DNA of 64,000 nt from Casuarina equisetifolia (GCA_028551475.1 CM052361.1:23325491-23389490); one strand, 5' to 3'; counted from the first letter of the stretch, positions 23,244-35,296 are shown. Numbers and translations are program-made. The notes: generated from the letters alone by a model not told the origin.

Positions 23244-23283
23244 CTCTCCATAGTTTAGTGGTAAAGCCGTCTGTCTGTCAATA
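23244..23283 (+). pseudogene. trnN: Remnant of plastid trnN-GUU in block 1
   Basis: TCTCCATAGTTTAGTGGTAA and GCCGTCTGTCTGTCAAT resemble the 5' half of plastid tRNA-Asn (GUU). The 3' half is gone. Its position beyond the ycf1 start matches plastid gene order and the clearer copy at 55856. Confidence 0.55.
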
Positions 23284-23480
23284 AAAAATCAAAGGAAAAG
23301 GATATTCTATGTCTTGTCGGATAGCGAAGAAAACGGGGAAAGGGACTATTAGATGCGGTCTATGGAAAAGGGAAAAGGTAATCGATTAGTAATCAAATAG
23401 TAATGTAATGTCTATGTCAAGAGCGAAGAAAAAGGGAAAATGGTAATCGGAATAGCGGCATCTATGTCGAAGCCACCCCT

Positions 23481-23487
23481 TATATAA
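23481..23487 (+). promoter_or_regulatory. TATA box of family A copy A2
   Basis: TATATAAA lies 84 bases before the ATG at 23565. A pyrimidine-rich leader (CTCTCCTTTCC...) ending GCATCTCTAATGG is shared with A0, A3 and A4. It sits about 200 bases downstream of the plastid-derived trnN remnant. Confidence 0.6.
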
Positions 23488-23564
23488 ATCTCTTTGCTCG
23501 TCTAATTTTTACTCACTCTCCTTTCCTTTCCTTTCATTTCATTTCAAACTCTTAAGCATCTCTA

Positions 23565-24000
23565 ATGGCAGAAACTCCGTTAAAACGCCAGAGCGAAGAA
23601 ACACCAATTGAAGTACATCCGTATGTTGGTCAGATTGTTGCCTTTGAAGTCCCCGATGAAATATGGTAAAAAGTTGAGAAAATTATCACTTTCATTTTGA
23701 AACTGATTCTTCAAAAGAAAAATAATCAGAGAAATTTATTTTATGAAATTTCTAAGACCTATTGAATGTTTTCATTCGTAGGCTTTAAGTGCGGCAATGA
23801 TAAGGCACGACATCAACATCTCATCGGCACTTGAGGCTACTGGTGTTAGTATTAAAGAAGGATATGACACTAAGGAAATTAACGTTGTTTCAGGAGAGGA
23901 CAACTCGGAGGATGTCATTAAGGCAGCAGAGACTGAAATAACAATTGATTCTGATACTCATGAAGAAAATAACATCGAGGCAGTTGATGCTTTGAGTTAC
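23565..24000 (+). pseudogene. Family A copy A2 (AAE3-derived exon 1, linker exon 2), cut by copia C2
   Basis: Exon 1 starts MAETPLKRQSEETPIEVHP and continues VAFEVPDE. A one-base loss then gives IW-stop where A5 reads DKYGKE. The intron (about 23676-23781) ends TTCATTCGTAG. Exon 2 opens ALSAAMIRHDINISSALEAT and runs through EGYDTKEINVVSGEDNSED to EITIDSDTHEENNIEAVDAL, an acidic linker. Near 24000 the sequence passes into the truncated end of copia C2, so the membrane exon is missing. The frame at 23797-24129 is mostly real exon 2 with a foreign tail. Confidence 0.72.
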
Positions 24001-24044
24001 AACCACTTTAGCAGCTTGATCATCAGCCAGGAGAAAACAACATC

Positions 24045-24474
24045 GCGGGCACCTCTTGGATCGACGTGTCATAGGGCATTTTGCATAGCTAGCATTACAG
24101 AAAGCTTGCAAGAGAAAATCGCCATCTGAAGGAAAGAATAAACCAAGCCCTATTGTTCCTTTAAGATACTTGACAATGCGGAGAGCTGCCTCCCAATGGG
24201 ATTGCTTGGGAGCATGCATGAATTGACTTAAGAGGTGTACGGGAAAAGCAATGTCAGGGCGTGTCATATCAAGATAATTCAGCTTACCAATCAATTGCTG
24301 ATAACTCAAGATGTTCTCAAATGGTGGATCATCTATTTGTGGACAAACTTGCTCATCATATTTCAAGCTAGTAAATAAGACATTTGTCTCCATAGGATTT
24401 CCAATAGGCTTTACAGCTGATATTCCCAATTCAGATATCAATTCTAAGATATATTTACGTTGACTAAGATACAT
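24045..24474 (-). pseudogene. C2 RT C-terminus and truncated RNase H
   Basis: The frame reads MYLSQRKYILELISELGIS, NILSYQQLIGKLNYLDMTRP, LLSQFMHAPKQSHWEAALRI and KYLKGTIGLGLFF. The RNase H start (ASYAKCPMTRRS) then dissolves into unrelated sequence. The GYC...SAEAEYR half of RNase H is absent. Confidence 0.85.
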
Positions 24475-24486
24475 GCCATTTGAATC

Positions 24487-25470
24487 TCAAAGGATCTCAA
24501 CTCCAAGAAAATACTTGAGTTCTCCCAAATCCTTAATTCGAAATGTAGAATGAAGATAGGCTTGTAAAGCCTCAATTTCTTGTGTGTCATCACCAGTAAT
24601 TAAGATGTCATCCACATATATGAGCACTAAAACAATATTATTATCTTGTCCTTTAGTGAAAAGAGAATAGTCATACAGTGACTGTCGATAGCCAGCAGAT
24701 ACTAAAGCTTTTGTAAACTTCTCATTCCACTGTCGTGTAGCTTGCTTTAACCCATACAAAGATTTCTTCAATCGACATACTTTGGACCCCCCTTCAAAAG
24801 GACTCCCAGGTGGTGGTTTCATATATACTTCCTCATCTAAATCTCCCTGTAGAAATGCATTATGGACATCCATTTGTCGAATAGTCCATTTACGTTGTGA
24901 AGTAATAGATAATGCACTTCTAACTGTCACAGATTTTACTGTAGGAGAGAAAGTCTCATGATAATCGATGCCTTCTGTCTGACTATAACCCTTCGCTACT
25001 AGACGAGCCTTAAACCGCTCAATACTCCCATCGGCATGATATTTAATCTTGTATACCCATTTACATCCTACGGGTTTTCTTCGTGGTGGTAGGTCTACCA
25101 GTTCCCATGTTCCATTCGATTCTAATGCTTTCATTTCCTGATCCATGGTATCTCGCCATCGAGAATCCTTAATTGCCTCATGGTAGAACAAGGGTTCTAT
25201 CTCAGGTGAAATGGCTGCTATGAAGTGTTGATGTGGAATGGGTAAATGTATATAAGATACATAGTCAGATATGGGGTATTGTATGGATGAGCCAACATTG
25301 TTGCAAACATAATCTTGAGTCCATATGGGTGGCCTGGAAATTCTAGTAGATCGTCTAAGAGGTGATGAAAGGACTGTGGGATTATGCATGGTTGGTGAGA
25401 AAGGATCATCCTCTATCTCATCATAAGTGAAAACAGGAGGTGATGTAGAAGGAGGATCTATAATCTCCAA
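24487..25470 (-). pseudogene. C2 reverse transcriptase
   Basis: An open 327-codon frame. PLRRSTRISRPPIWTQDYVC lies at the start, then WRDTMDQEMKALESNGTWEL, KPVGCKWVYKIKYHADGSIE and KARLVAKGYSQTEGIDYHET. MDVHNAFLQGDLDEEVYMKP and the catalytic LVLIYVDDILITGDD follow. Finger, palm and YVDD motifs are all present. It stops just before the LGVEI-L block continues at 24474 (one stop codon). Confidence 0.9.
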
Positions 25471-25866
25471 GGTAGAATCATTGGGTTGGTTGCCTGAGAT
25501 ATTGGAAGTGGTAATATCTGGTGTAGTATGAATGGTTGTATCATGAATGGAATTTGATTGGGTAGGAAAGATTACCTGAGTATCTGAATTAGGGTTAACT
25601 CTGATAACTTGTTATGCAGGCTCCTCATCTTGAGATGACATCATAGGGAATTCTGAGGAATGGGACCCATTCTTTATGTTTGTAAAAGGGAAAACATTTT
25701 CATGAAAATGAACATCACGACTCACAAAAAATTTCTTTCTTTCAATGTCATAAAGTTTATACCCTTTTTGCCCAAAAAGGTATCCCATAAAAATGCTAGG
25801 AATAGCTCAAGGGGCAAATTTGTCTTTATGCCCCACCACTGAAGCATAGCAAAGACAACCGAAGAC

Positions 25867-27093
25867 TCAAAGTCTAGAAAGGTCAGGAGCTTTCCCATGA
25901 ATCATCTCATAAGGAGATTTTCCATGTAAGACTGAAGAAGGAATGCAATTGATAATGTGTGTGGCAGTGAGTATACACTCACCCCAAAAACATGTAGGCA
26001 TGTGACTTTGAAATTTTAATGCCCGTGCAACATCTAATAAGTGACGATGTTTACGTTCTACCACACCATTCTGTTGTGGGGTATATACACATGAACTTTC
26101 ATGCATTATACCCCGTGATGAAAACAATTTGTCACATGAGGAATTAAAGAAATCAGTTGCATTATCAGAACGAATGCGTTTGATTCCAATGCTAAAATGA
26201 TTTTGAATTGTGTTAAAGAAACGTTCCAAATGTGATATTGTTTCAGTCTTATGTTTCATGAGGAAAGTCCAAGTTCCTCGTGAAAAATCATCAACAATGG
26301 TTAGAAAATATTTCGAACCATCATAATTTGGGGCATGATATGGTCCCCAAATGTCCACATGGATTAAATCAAAAAGATTTTTGACATTCTTAGTGCAAAT
26401 AATGAATGAATCACGTGTTTTCTTAGCAAGAGGGCAAACTGAGCAATGGAAATCGGAAGACGGAAAATCTTTGAAATCATTCAAAAATTTAAATTTAGAT
26501 AAAGACATGTGATCAAGTCTTGAATGCCATAAATGAAAATTAAGGTCATTACATGCTGAAGTAATTGAAAGAGCCGGTGTAGTACCGAAAAATTTGCTAA
26601 CATGCTTATTCCTAAGGTGCAAGAAAAAATAAAGTCCATGTCGCATTCTACCAATTCCCTTGACATCACCCGTCGAAAGGTCCTGAAACACACACAAATC
26701 AGCATAGAAAACCACTAAACAGTTATTCTCAGCAGTGAATTTAGCTACGGACAACAAATTATATTTGAAATCACGAGAATAAAGAACGGTATGTAATTTT
26801 AAACCATTAACTAGGGTTATGGAACCAGTGTGGGTGACTTGGGTTAATTCCCCATTTGGCAGTTTAACAGATCTAGACTTAGTCATGCATTTAACAGGAA
26901 ATTCTAAGCAATTAAAATCAGCAGTAATATGATCACTGGCCCCACTATCTATAATCCAAATATAAGGAAAATATTCTGAAATACCTGCTCCATTAGCATG
27001 AGAGGTCCTACCATAGTCTTCCTTGATCAAATGGATAATGCGCTTATACTGCTCTGGTGTAAAAGTGCAATGACTAGGCTCAACAGTGGCCAA
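25867..27093 (-). pseudogene. C2 protease and integrase
   Basis: The 408-codon frame begins in the region after the zinc knuckles. The protease WIIDSGASDHITAD lies near 26950. LWHSRLDHMSLSKFKFLN and CSVCPLAKK form the HHCC finger. DIWGPYHAPNYDGSKYFLTI, VDDFSRGTW, IRSDNATDFF and YTPQQNGVVERKHRHLLDVA supply the D,D,E core. FWGECILTATHIINCIPSS then SPYEMIHGKAPDLSRL are followed by a stop at 25866. Translation beyond it (VFGCLCYASVVGHKDKFAP) shows the domain once continued. Confidence 0.88.
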
Positions 27094-27119
27094 ATTGACA
27101 GTAGAATTACTAGTAAAAT

Positions 27120-28254
27120 TCTTGTGACCTAGGGGATAGCCATTAAGCTTGTAACAAGCTTCCTTCTTATGTCCAAAAAGCTGACAATGCTCACATTGTG
27201 GTCCTTTAAGACGATAACAACTTTCTTTGCAATGCCCCTTTCGTCCACAATGCTCACATTTGGGTTTGCTAGAAACCCTAGATGATGTATCATTTTGCCC
27301 TACTTTGAGCGAAAACGATGTGTCATTTTCGTTATGCAGAGGTGTTGTCCTAGTTGATCGCTTAGGCCCTGGTGTTGCAACAAGTGGCTCAAATGTGGAC
27401 CAGCTTGTTGCGTCGGTCCCATATGTCGACGTAAAAGCCTGAGAATCACCAATCGTCTTCTATGGACCTCCATACCGATATTCGGCATTGTTGGCGATGG
27501 AGTAAGCTTGCAAAACGTCAGGAAGTGGCCTCATGAGCAAAATCTGGTCTCTAAGATGAGAAAAACGATCATCTAGTCCTTTCAAGAATTGATAAAACTT
27601 CATGCGTTCTTGATGAAGTTTCCAACCGTCAGTTTTGGACAACTCTGGTGAATCCAGAGCCATCAATGCTGCATACTCATCCCATAGTGCTCTCAAGCAA
27701 TGAAAATAAGAAGCAATTGATCCACCCGATTGCTTTGTGGAGCTTAATTCATTCAAAAGGTCATAGATTCGGGTCGGGTCGACATGGCTGTAATGAGTAC
27801 AGAGCTCCTTCCAGAGATCAGTAGCACTAACTATGTAGATTAAGCCCTCATGGAGTTGCCCAGATAGCGAGTTAAGGATCCAAGAAAGACAAATTGCATT
27901 ACAACGCTCCCAGATAGGCAAATAAGGCAAATTTTCAGCCAGAGCAGGGTATTTGCCATCCACAAATACCAACTTGTTATTAGAGAGAAGAGCAAGTTTC
28001 ATAGCACGACTCCAAACAACATAATTACTAGAGCCATTGAGTTTAAAACCAACCAAAGGAGCTCCACTAGTATCATCGGGTGGTAGATATAGGGGATCAT
28101 TCGGGTCTGTGATGATCGAAATTGGGGAAACATAACCCTCATGATGATCCGATTTAGAACCTGATTGATTCTCCTTCTCTTGGTGAGTTTTTCGAGCATA
28201 AGGAGCAACATATGGAGTAACCGGTGGTTGAAGAGGATCTGACTCAGTAGCCAT
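27120..28254 (-). pseudogene. C2 gag with two zinc knuckles
   Basis: The ATG at 28254 opens MATESDPLQPPVTPYVAPYA. The gag core has DPLYLPPDDTSGAPLVGFKL, NYVVWSRAMKLALLSNNKL and LCTHYSHVDPTRIYDLLNEL. A frame change near 27460 separates a Q/H-rich linker. CEHCGRKGHCKESC and CEHCQLFGHKKEAC (27275-27150), two CCHC knuckles, follow before the protease frame. Confidence 0.85.
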
Positions 28255-28791
28255 GATGAAACCAAAGAAGTCTCCAAACTACTCGTACCAGGAAATATCC
28301 AAGAGAAAAACAAATATTTGACAAAGTATCCAAACCACAACAGCAAACCAAAATAGTCACAAAGTGCGGAAGCAAGGAGGAAAAAATACCAAAGATCGTG
28401 TGGCTGCTTGGTGTAGTCGATAAAGTCAAATTTGTTTGATCCGGTGTAGTGCCGAAGAGACAGAAAACCCACAAAGCAAAAGACAAAACTAGGCGGCGGC
28501 AAAGTGTACCCTTTTGGAGAGAGAAAACCAAGTGTACCTTTTTTTTTGGAGAAAGCCAATCCTGCACCTTTTGCTTTATTGTGGAGAGAGAAAACCAAGT
28601 GCACCTTTTCTTGAAATCAGAGAGAGAAAAGGTATGAAGAAAAATAAAGGCAGCCAAGTCTTCACTCACGGCACCCTTCTCTTTAGTTCGGAGAGAGAAA
28701 GCCGTATAACAAAGATAAAGCACTAGAAATCCAAAATTGTCTGCTCGGCACCGTGAACAAAAACTAACCAAAGAATCTAACAAAATCGTTA

Positions 28792-29080
28792 GCTCTCGAT
28801 ACCATGAAGAATTTAATGAACTCTTGTATGTTTGGAACAAAAGCTTGTTTACTGACCAAGCAAAACCAAAACTAGTTACAAGAGAAAACAAAGCCGTAGA
28901 GAGAAGAACTCTTAATGTGCGGCTATTATGATTTACATGTTAACCTAAGAGGCTATATATAAACATAAAAGAGGCTTATACAAAGGAAACCCTAATATAT
29001 CATAATATAGGAAAATATATTGGGCCTTATTCTAGGCGCAATATATGGTAACATAAATATAAAATCTTTAACCTTCAACA
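28792..29080 (-). repeat. C2 5' LTR with primer-binding site
   Basis: The LTR spans 28805-29080, starting TGTTGAAGGTTAAAG (minus strand) and ending ATTAAATTCTTCA. Immediately inside is TGGTATCGAGAGC (28804-28792), an initiator tRNA-Met-type primer site. No partner LTR exists in the window. Confidence 0.78.
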
Positions 29081-30554
29081 CCTCTGAATTTGAAAGCCCC
29101 ACTAAATAGCCCTTAAAGGATAAGGCCCTTAGTTTCTAAGTGTTAAATACCATGGAAAGAAATAAAGGACCTCAATATTAGTGTTTAACTTTTCAGAAAC
29201 CCCAAAAGCTGCCCAAAAGACGTCTTAAGAGAGAGGTGGAGGGCCCCATTAACAAGGCACATTGGTTGGCCCTTTTGAAAGCACTTAAAATAAAGAATAA
29301 TCACCTCCCTAAATTAGCATTCAGAGATTCAGATGAAAGGACTCGAGTTTTGTGAATGAGTCAATCGATGCGTGCTTGAGCTTCTCTTATTGAGGAAATA
29401 TCAGCCACCCACCTCCGCTCCTCTTATGGCTCCCCTCTTCTATACTCACACAAATTGTAAGATATACCTGGCTTTAGAAATTGGGAGGAAACATATTAGG
29501 AAACTTCAGCAGCTCCTCCAAAAGAATGTCTTTGCGTATAATCAATTCTTGTTTTATCCAAATGAAGGAATAAACCTTGGGATTTCTTAATTTGTTCTAA
29601 TAAGTATTACTTGCAAATTCTTAATGCAACTCTAGTGTCAAAACATATGATAAATTGAAACTCGATACATAGTTTTATCTTAAAAATGTCCTAACAAGAA
29701 CTTATAGAAGACGTCTAATTTCTCATTTGGTACTTCACTGTCTTCTTAATTTGAGTAGTTTCTCTATCTTAAATGGAAATATATTGATTATTGTTATCTG
29801 ACTACATCATTCACATTAGGGCAACATATTTCTTCAAAATGAGATTAAACTATAAGGCAGAGTCTCAAAACTTGTTTGATTAGTGTTGATGCCACTGGCC
29901 TTTTGTTAAGAAATCTTAAGCGAGTAGATTTCATCATCATAAACACAGGATATTCCAAAAGATTTCAAAATTTGCTCTAACCAATCGATGGACCCGCCAA
30001 TCAAAAAAGCACAAACAGCCTTCAGAAGAAAGGACCAAGGCACGAGAGGATGTTGCTGTTCAATCGGTCAATCCAGATCAATCCAGATCAATCCTTACAA
30101 ATTACAAAAACATGAATGCTGATTAAAGCAACATGAAAGGTGTCCATTGTTCCATATTAATCAGCCTAGACCTATCAATTTTTCGCCTGTCGGCTCTGAT
30201 TTTTGGCCGTCTCCTTTTGGAATCACCTTCTATTCGGTTCTCATAGCCAGCGAATGAGAAGAAATCCACCGTCAACCTTTCCCAATCCACCAAACACTAA
30301 TGTGAAAACGGAAGCTTCCTTTTGTGAGGAAGGTCAAAGAAACACGAGTCACGCGGCTTGATGCGTAATTGTACCGGATTCTCCAAAACGGGGGAAAGCA
30401 GGAGAGTCACATGCTCAAGTGACAAATCGCTAGGAAAGACAGAAGGGTAATATCCAACCAAGTGCTAACAAGTGCAGCATTGATGGCTTTCTGATTTCTC
30501 CCATCTGTATCACGAAATCAAGTTCATGAAAAATAGTAAAATGGTTTAGAGACA
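29081..30554. other. Unassigned 1.5 kb between C2 and plastid block 2
   Basis: No gene is supported. Minus-strand sequence near 29770-29810 faintly resembles a copia RNase H CDNQ motif but is too decayed to call. A tandem CAATCCAGATCAATCCAGAT repeat lies at 30065-30093. The rest is low-information A/T-rich DNA with a G/C-richer stretch at 30180-30420. Confidence 0.35.
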
Positions 30555-31130
30555 CTGCTATGATTTCCTATGTTTCTATTAGGCATATTTACTTTGTTTA
30601 TCGGGGCCATAAGAATTCCTTTCAATCAACAAGGAATGAATTTGGATATATTATCCAAATTGTTAACTCTAGTTATAATACATCACAATTCAAATAATTT
30701 TGGGGACCAGTATGAATTAGTGACAAATGCAAGTTTTTCATTGAGTATAGCTTATTTTGGAATATTTGTAGTGTCTTTTTTATATAAACCTTTTTATTCA
30801 TCTTTATAAATTTTGAACTTATTAAATTTATTCGTTAAAAGTGTTCCTAATAATTTTTTTGGAAACAATAAAAAATATGGTATATGATTGGTCATACAAT
30901 GGTGGTTATGTAGATGCTTTTATGAAGTATCCTTAAATAATGGTATAAGAGGATTCACTTAATAAACTTATTTTTTTGGATAAATGAGTAATTGATGGAA
31001 TTACAAATGGAATCGGTATAATAAGTTTTTTTGTAAAGAGGGATCAAATATCTAGTGGGGCTGAATTTCTTCTTCATGTATTAATTTTTTTTATAAATTT
31101 TTTATTTTTAATCAAAATGGGTGATTTATC
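30555..31130 (+). pseudogene. ndhF: NUPT block 2: ndhF 3' end
   Basis: [34 protein letters not shown] and [18 protein letters not shown] run from 30575 to 30800, then DWSYN-, DAF- and GITNG-like pieces to about 31020. It is homologous base by base with block 1 from about 20545 but lacks the upstream ndhF part. Confidence 0.88.
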
Positions 31131-31149
31131 GTTTATAGTTGAAAAAAAT

Positions 31150-32694
31150 TGTAATTAGATTCCTTGCACAACAAGGATTTTTTTAAATTCATTAACGGTT
31201 GAAACTCTAAACTATAATAGATGATTAAATTAACTAAATGAAATAATTTGATTGTAAAGTTTCGTAAACTTTCATTCTTGGTATAAATCAAACCTTTTCT
31301 ACCTTAGTCTTATATTGATAAGATTTTTAGAAGAAAAAGAAGGATAAATCTTTATATTTTGAAAATGTTTTTAAGATGTTTTTAACTTTGAATGAAATTA
31401 TAGACATTTTCAAAATAAAGAGGTTAAACAAGTAGTACATAGAAGCTCATCTCTATGTAGGAACATTAAACTTTCTTAAGTGAATATTTTGTTGTGCCAT
31501 AATTTGTAAATTTTTAATTTAATTTTCTCTTAGATAAATTGTAATATTGAAGCATGTCATTGAATGTTTATATTCTCTTGCTTATAGATCAATAAACTTA
31601 CATATTCATTAAAAAAAAGTGATAAAGGTTTATCAAACCAGAATATTTATTTATTCTTTTTATTTAAATATTTCAACTTTAAATTTTCTTGATTCCCATC
31701 TAGATAAAAAGTTTCATAAATGGGTCTTTTTTCATAACATGTCTTTTTAAAGTGGAATTCATCATTCTTCTTCTTCTTCTTTTTCCTTTTCATTCGTTTG
31801 GATCGATTACGTTTCATCAATTTAATTTGAATCCTCCTTTTCTTTCAAAAAAAAAAAAAGAGAAGAAGGATTCTTCAAAAGATTCCTCTTGTTCCTATTT
31901 AGTTCCCTTCCTTTCATAAGCTGTTTCTATTCTACATCTATTTCTTCCTCAATTTCTTCTCTTTCTTAGGTTTCTTTCAATTTATTAATAGTAATTAATT
32001 GCAATACTTTGCCTAAATAGTACACATAAGTAATAAATAAGAGAACATCAATGATTTGAGTCATAAAATTTCTCAATTTTGACACAAGATATGTATTAGA
32101 TCTAATAGAATTATTTCTCTATATCCAAACTAATACCAATTCAACCCACTTCATGAATAAACTATGACCAATAAACCAACCAACAAAACTACTTGTTACA
32201 AATAATATTTTGTTGTTGTATCAAAACATATAAATATTGACTAATTTGACTAACATTGAACTTGGTAAAATGAAATAGTTGAATAATTGAAATATGAGAT
32301 TAGTTAGGAAAACGCATTGATTGCAAAAATAACTCATTGAGTTTTTTAGAATGCATTCATAATCAAAAAAGTATTTGTGATTGTTCTAGAAGAAATGAAA
32401 CAAAAAATATGGTAGAGTTAGAACAATTATTGTATGACATCTATCCAATTCTAGATGCAGAGGCACATAATTGTTCAGTATGAACATCATGAGTTATCTT
32501 GTAATAAAAGTAGTTGTTGCTAATACTTTCTTCTCAATTTTTTCTTCTATGATATGAGATAGGAAAAGGAAGAGATAGAGGACCCTTTGAAAAATGTGGT
32601 TAGAAATCCATAATGGAGTCCAACCACAACCGAATTAATTATCTTCATGCATAAAGATACTAGATTACCAATTTAAAAAAAACTTTAAAATCAT
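31150..32694 (-). pseudogene. ycf1: NUPT block 2: ycf1 N-terminal part with ATG preserved
   Basis: ATG at 32694 is followed by ATTTTAAAG (MILK) and, after small indels, FMHEDN/CMKIIN-like and FISIYY-like pieces. [15 protein letters not shown]-like sequence lies near 32170, and [19 protein letters not shown]-like sequence near 31700. Stops abound. Same order and orientation as block 1. Confidence 0.83.
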
Positions 32695-33087
32695 CCTAAA
32701 TCCCCTCTTTCTTTTCTATTGAATTTATAGATTATTATATAATGATTTTTATATATATGACTAGAAATGGATAGATTATAAAAAATATTTCTTTTAATCT
32801 TGTAAAGTAAATATCTTAGGTTGGAATCTCTTCAACTGCATTTTTGATTGGTTTAAGCTTGCTTTGAGGTAAGTGTCTATTTCCTAGTTCAAGCAAAGTT
32901 TGGCGGAGAATTCTGAGTTAAAAAATACTCAATGACACCAAAAGGGATATTAAATAAATGTAATATAATGAAATAGAGTGCTTTCAGGTTTCCTATAAAA
33001 TGAGGCATGGAACGGAGACCCAATGGAGAAGTTCCCGGAGTTACAGGAGAAGCCAAATTGAATTCGTGAGATGTAGGCCCCATGTTG

Positions 33088-33142
33088 TTCTTTAGCAGCA
33101 CAGTCGTAGAGGCGTTTGTTTGTTGGTCATGGATTCAATTTT
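33088..33142 (+). pseudogene. trnN: Remnant of plastid trnN-GUU in block 2
   Basis: TTCTTTAGCAGCACAGTCGT, AGAGGCGTTTGTTTGTTGGT and CATGGATTCAA follow the tRNA-Asn layout (D arm, anticodon arm, T arm) with many changes. The GUU anticodon is lost. It is not expected to be functional. Confidence 0.6.
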
Positions 33143-33159
33143 CGCTGACAGAAACACAT

Positions 33160-33705
33160 ATAAAACTCATATCCATTTGTCTAAAAGAACGAAACATATA
33201 AAACTCATATAGACTTGTCTAAGAGAAATACATATAAAATTCATATCCATTTGTCTGAAAGAACAAAACATATAAAACTCATATCAACTTATCTAAAATA
33301 AAAATATATATAACTCGTATCCATTTGACAAAGAACAAAACTTATAAAATTCATATCGACTTGTCTAAAAGAAATACATATATAATTCATATCCATTTGT
33401 CCAAAAGAACAAAACAAATAAAACTCATATCGACTTGTCTAAAAGAAATACATATAAAACCCATATCCATTTGTCAAAGGAGAAAACATATAAAACTCAT
33501 ATCGACTTGTTTAAAAGAAATACATATAAAATCCATATCCATTTGTCTAAAAGACTGAAACACATAAAACTCATATAACACTCATATCGACTTGACTATA
33601 TGACACATATAGACTCATGTCAACTTGCCTAAAAGAACAAAACACATAAAACTCATATCAATTTGTCTAAAAGACCGAAACACATTAAACTCATATCGAC
33701 TTTCT
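33160..33705. repeat. Minisatellite between plastid block 2 and the A3 promoter
   Basis: About a dozen copies of a ~42-base motif alternate between two forms, CATATAAAACTCATATCGAC + TTGTCTAAAAGAAATA and CATATAAAATCCATATCCAT + TTGTCTAAAAGAACAAAA, giving a ~84-base higher-order unit. The apparent protein at 33325-33558 is this repeat translated. The equivalent interval differs in blocks 1 and 3, so the array arose after the duplication. Confidence 0.88.
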
Positions 33706-33772
33706 CACGAACTTTCCCATGACAAGACTAAGGTACCATGACTTTTTCCATTTCAAATACTGTATAAAACCC

Positions 33773-33779
33773 ATAATCA
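33773..33779 (+). promoter_or_regulatory. TATA box of family A copy A3
   Basis: TATAAAA lies 80 bases upstream of the exon 1 ATG at 33853. It corresponds to the TATATAAA of A2 and A4 and is followed by the same pyrimidine-rich leader. Confidence 0.5.
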
Positions 33780-33852
33780 CATCTCTTTCTCCTAGCTCAA
33801 CTTTTACTCTCCTCCTTCCTTCCCTTTCTTTCCGAACTCTTAAGCATCTCTA

Positions 33853-34401
33853 ATGTCAGAAGCTCCGTTAAAATGACAGAGCGAAGAAACACCAATTGAA
33901 GTACATCCGCACGGCTGTTACCATTGGAGTCCCCGATGACAAAGATGGTAAAAAGGTGAGATGATTATCACTTTCATTTTGAAACTGATTCTTCAAAAGA
34001 AAAAAAATCAAAGAAAATTTCTAATACCTATTCCATGTTTTTATTCGCAGGCTTTAGGTGCGGCAATGATAAGGCACGACAACAACATCTCATCGGCACT
34101 TGAGGCTACTGGTGTTAGTATTAAAGAAGGATATGACGATTCTTGTGAAAAAGAATAAGTAGGTAATATTAGAAATTCAATGACTCAAACAAAAAATTAG
34201 TTCAACAATTATAGAAATATTTTTTATTTAAATTTCATTACAATTATTACGCTCTTCGTGTAGAATTTTTGTCATTTGTAAAACCCAACAAGTTACACGT
34301 CGTCTTCTGTTGCGTACTGGGAGATTCCACAGCAGCGGAAAACATCGCTCTTCGGCGCCCCTGCTTTCTCCGATCAGTTCAGAACCCTTGGACTCCCTAT
34401 T

Positions 34402-34444
<43 letters not shown>

Positions 34445-34725
34445 TCTGTGTTAAAGGTGGGTGTTCAATGTGGGACTTGGTTGTCTAATAATCTGCTTTA
34501 TTTTATTTTCAGTTGAGAATCCTTTCAAGCTTATGAAAGGATAAGTTAAAATTTAAATTCAAAAGAAAATCTGCTCTTTATAATAATTTATGAAGGTATT
34601 GATAGTATTATTACTCGGACGACGTTCATCGTGGCAGTAGATTTTGAAATGACAATTGGTACCGGCGAAGGATGTAGTATCGAGGCAGTTGACGTACATT
34701 CAATTTTTTAATCAGGTTTCTCTAA
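33853..34725 (+). pseudogene. Family A copy A3
   Basis: Exon 1 (33853-33955) starts ATGTCAGAAGCTCCG, but TGC/CGC at codon 8 has become TGA. It ends GGTAAAAAG before GTGAG. The intron runs to the acceptor TTATTCGCAG (34050). Exon 2 reads ALGAAMIRHDNNISSALEAT then EGYDD and stops at 34158. A separated linker piece (34630-34715) reads VDFEMTIGTGEGCSIEAVDV then stops. The membrane exon is missing. The 34159-34620 insert contains a TTTA microsatellite. Confidence 0.72.
34400..34445. repeat. (TTTA)n microsatellite
   Basis: About 11 uninterrupted TTTA units between two linker pieces of A3. It is probably the tail of a small insertion, but no boundaries are clear. Confidence 0.9.
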
Positions 34726-35296
34726 GATTTCACCATGAAAAAACGAGTTGGTCCAAATTTTGCCTATGTTGCTGGCTCGGGACAAACCTGACCACACATT
34801 TCGTTGTCTGAGTGAAATATAATAGAGAGACAACTCGCACCGTGCAAGAGGGGATTGAGTTTCACCATTCTTTTCTCAAGGTTTTATGCGCTTTGGCAGA
34901 CTGAATTTGACGGTTGGGATAATTTCGTTGTTGCCCTAGTTTAACTTCTTTCTGAAGTTAAGCTAGGGTTTAGGGTTTAGGTTTTAGTTTTAATCTGTCA
35001 CTTCTAGTTTAGGGTCTAGATTAAACCCTAGTTTAATTTTAATCTATTAAAATTATCATTGACCTCTCCATTTCTGTCACTTCTCATGAAAAACTTCTCC
35101 CGTCTGCTTTATGCATATCAAAACTTTTCCTTTCACCAGCTGGATGCTTGTGAGACCCTGCCTGTGCCTTAGTGCTTGTATTAAATTTAATCTTCTGTGG
35201 TCAATTTGTTTATGTACCTGTGGGGTCAATGTGTTTGAGTCCACCGGCTTCAATACGTTTGCGTTCCATTTTCTTTTTGACTAATATTGTGAACCT
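34726..35296. other. Non-coding interval with telobox-like repeats
   Basis: No gene is seen. At 34966-34990 the telomere-like GGGTTTAGGGTTTAGG occurs, with the reverse form AAACCCTAG near 35022. Such teloboxes are common in plant promoters and introns, and two repeats are too few to mean an internal telomere. Confidence 0.5.

Larger units (their letters stand above)
24005..29080 (-). mobile_element. Ty1/copia element C2, 3' end lost
   Basis: On the minus strand the order is 5' LTR (28805-29080), primer-binding site, gag with two zinc knuckles, protease, integrase, reverse transcriptase and part of RNase H. The 3' end of RNase H and the 3' LTR are missing at the junction with family A copy A2. 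Few breaks occur: stops after integrase near 25866 and 25614, one between the gag and protease frames, and a short break between the RT frames near 24484. It is younger than C1, but no LTR pair exists to date it. Confidence 0.88.

Noticed and set aside
23797-24129. 110-codon frame as one protein
   Set aside because: The first two thirds are family A exon 2, but the end crosses into truncated copia RNase H on the opposite strand.
33160-33705. CRISPR-like array of spaced repeats
   Set aside because: The units are directly adjacent and diverged, with no unique spacers, in a plant nuclear context. It is a minisatellite.
34966-34990. Interstitial telomere
   Set aside because: Only about two TTTAGGG-type repeats are present, as in many plant promoters.
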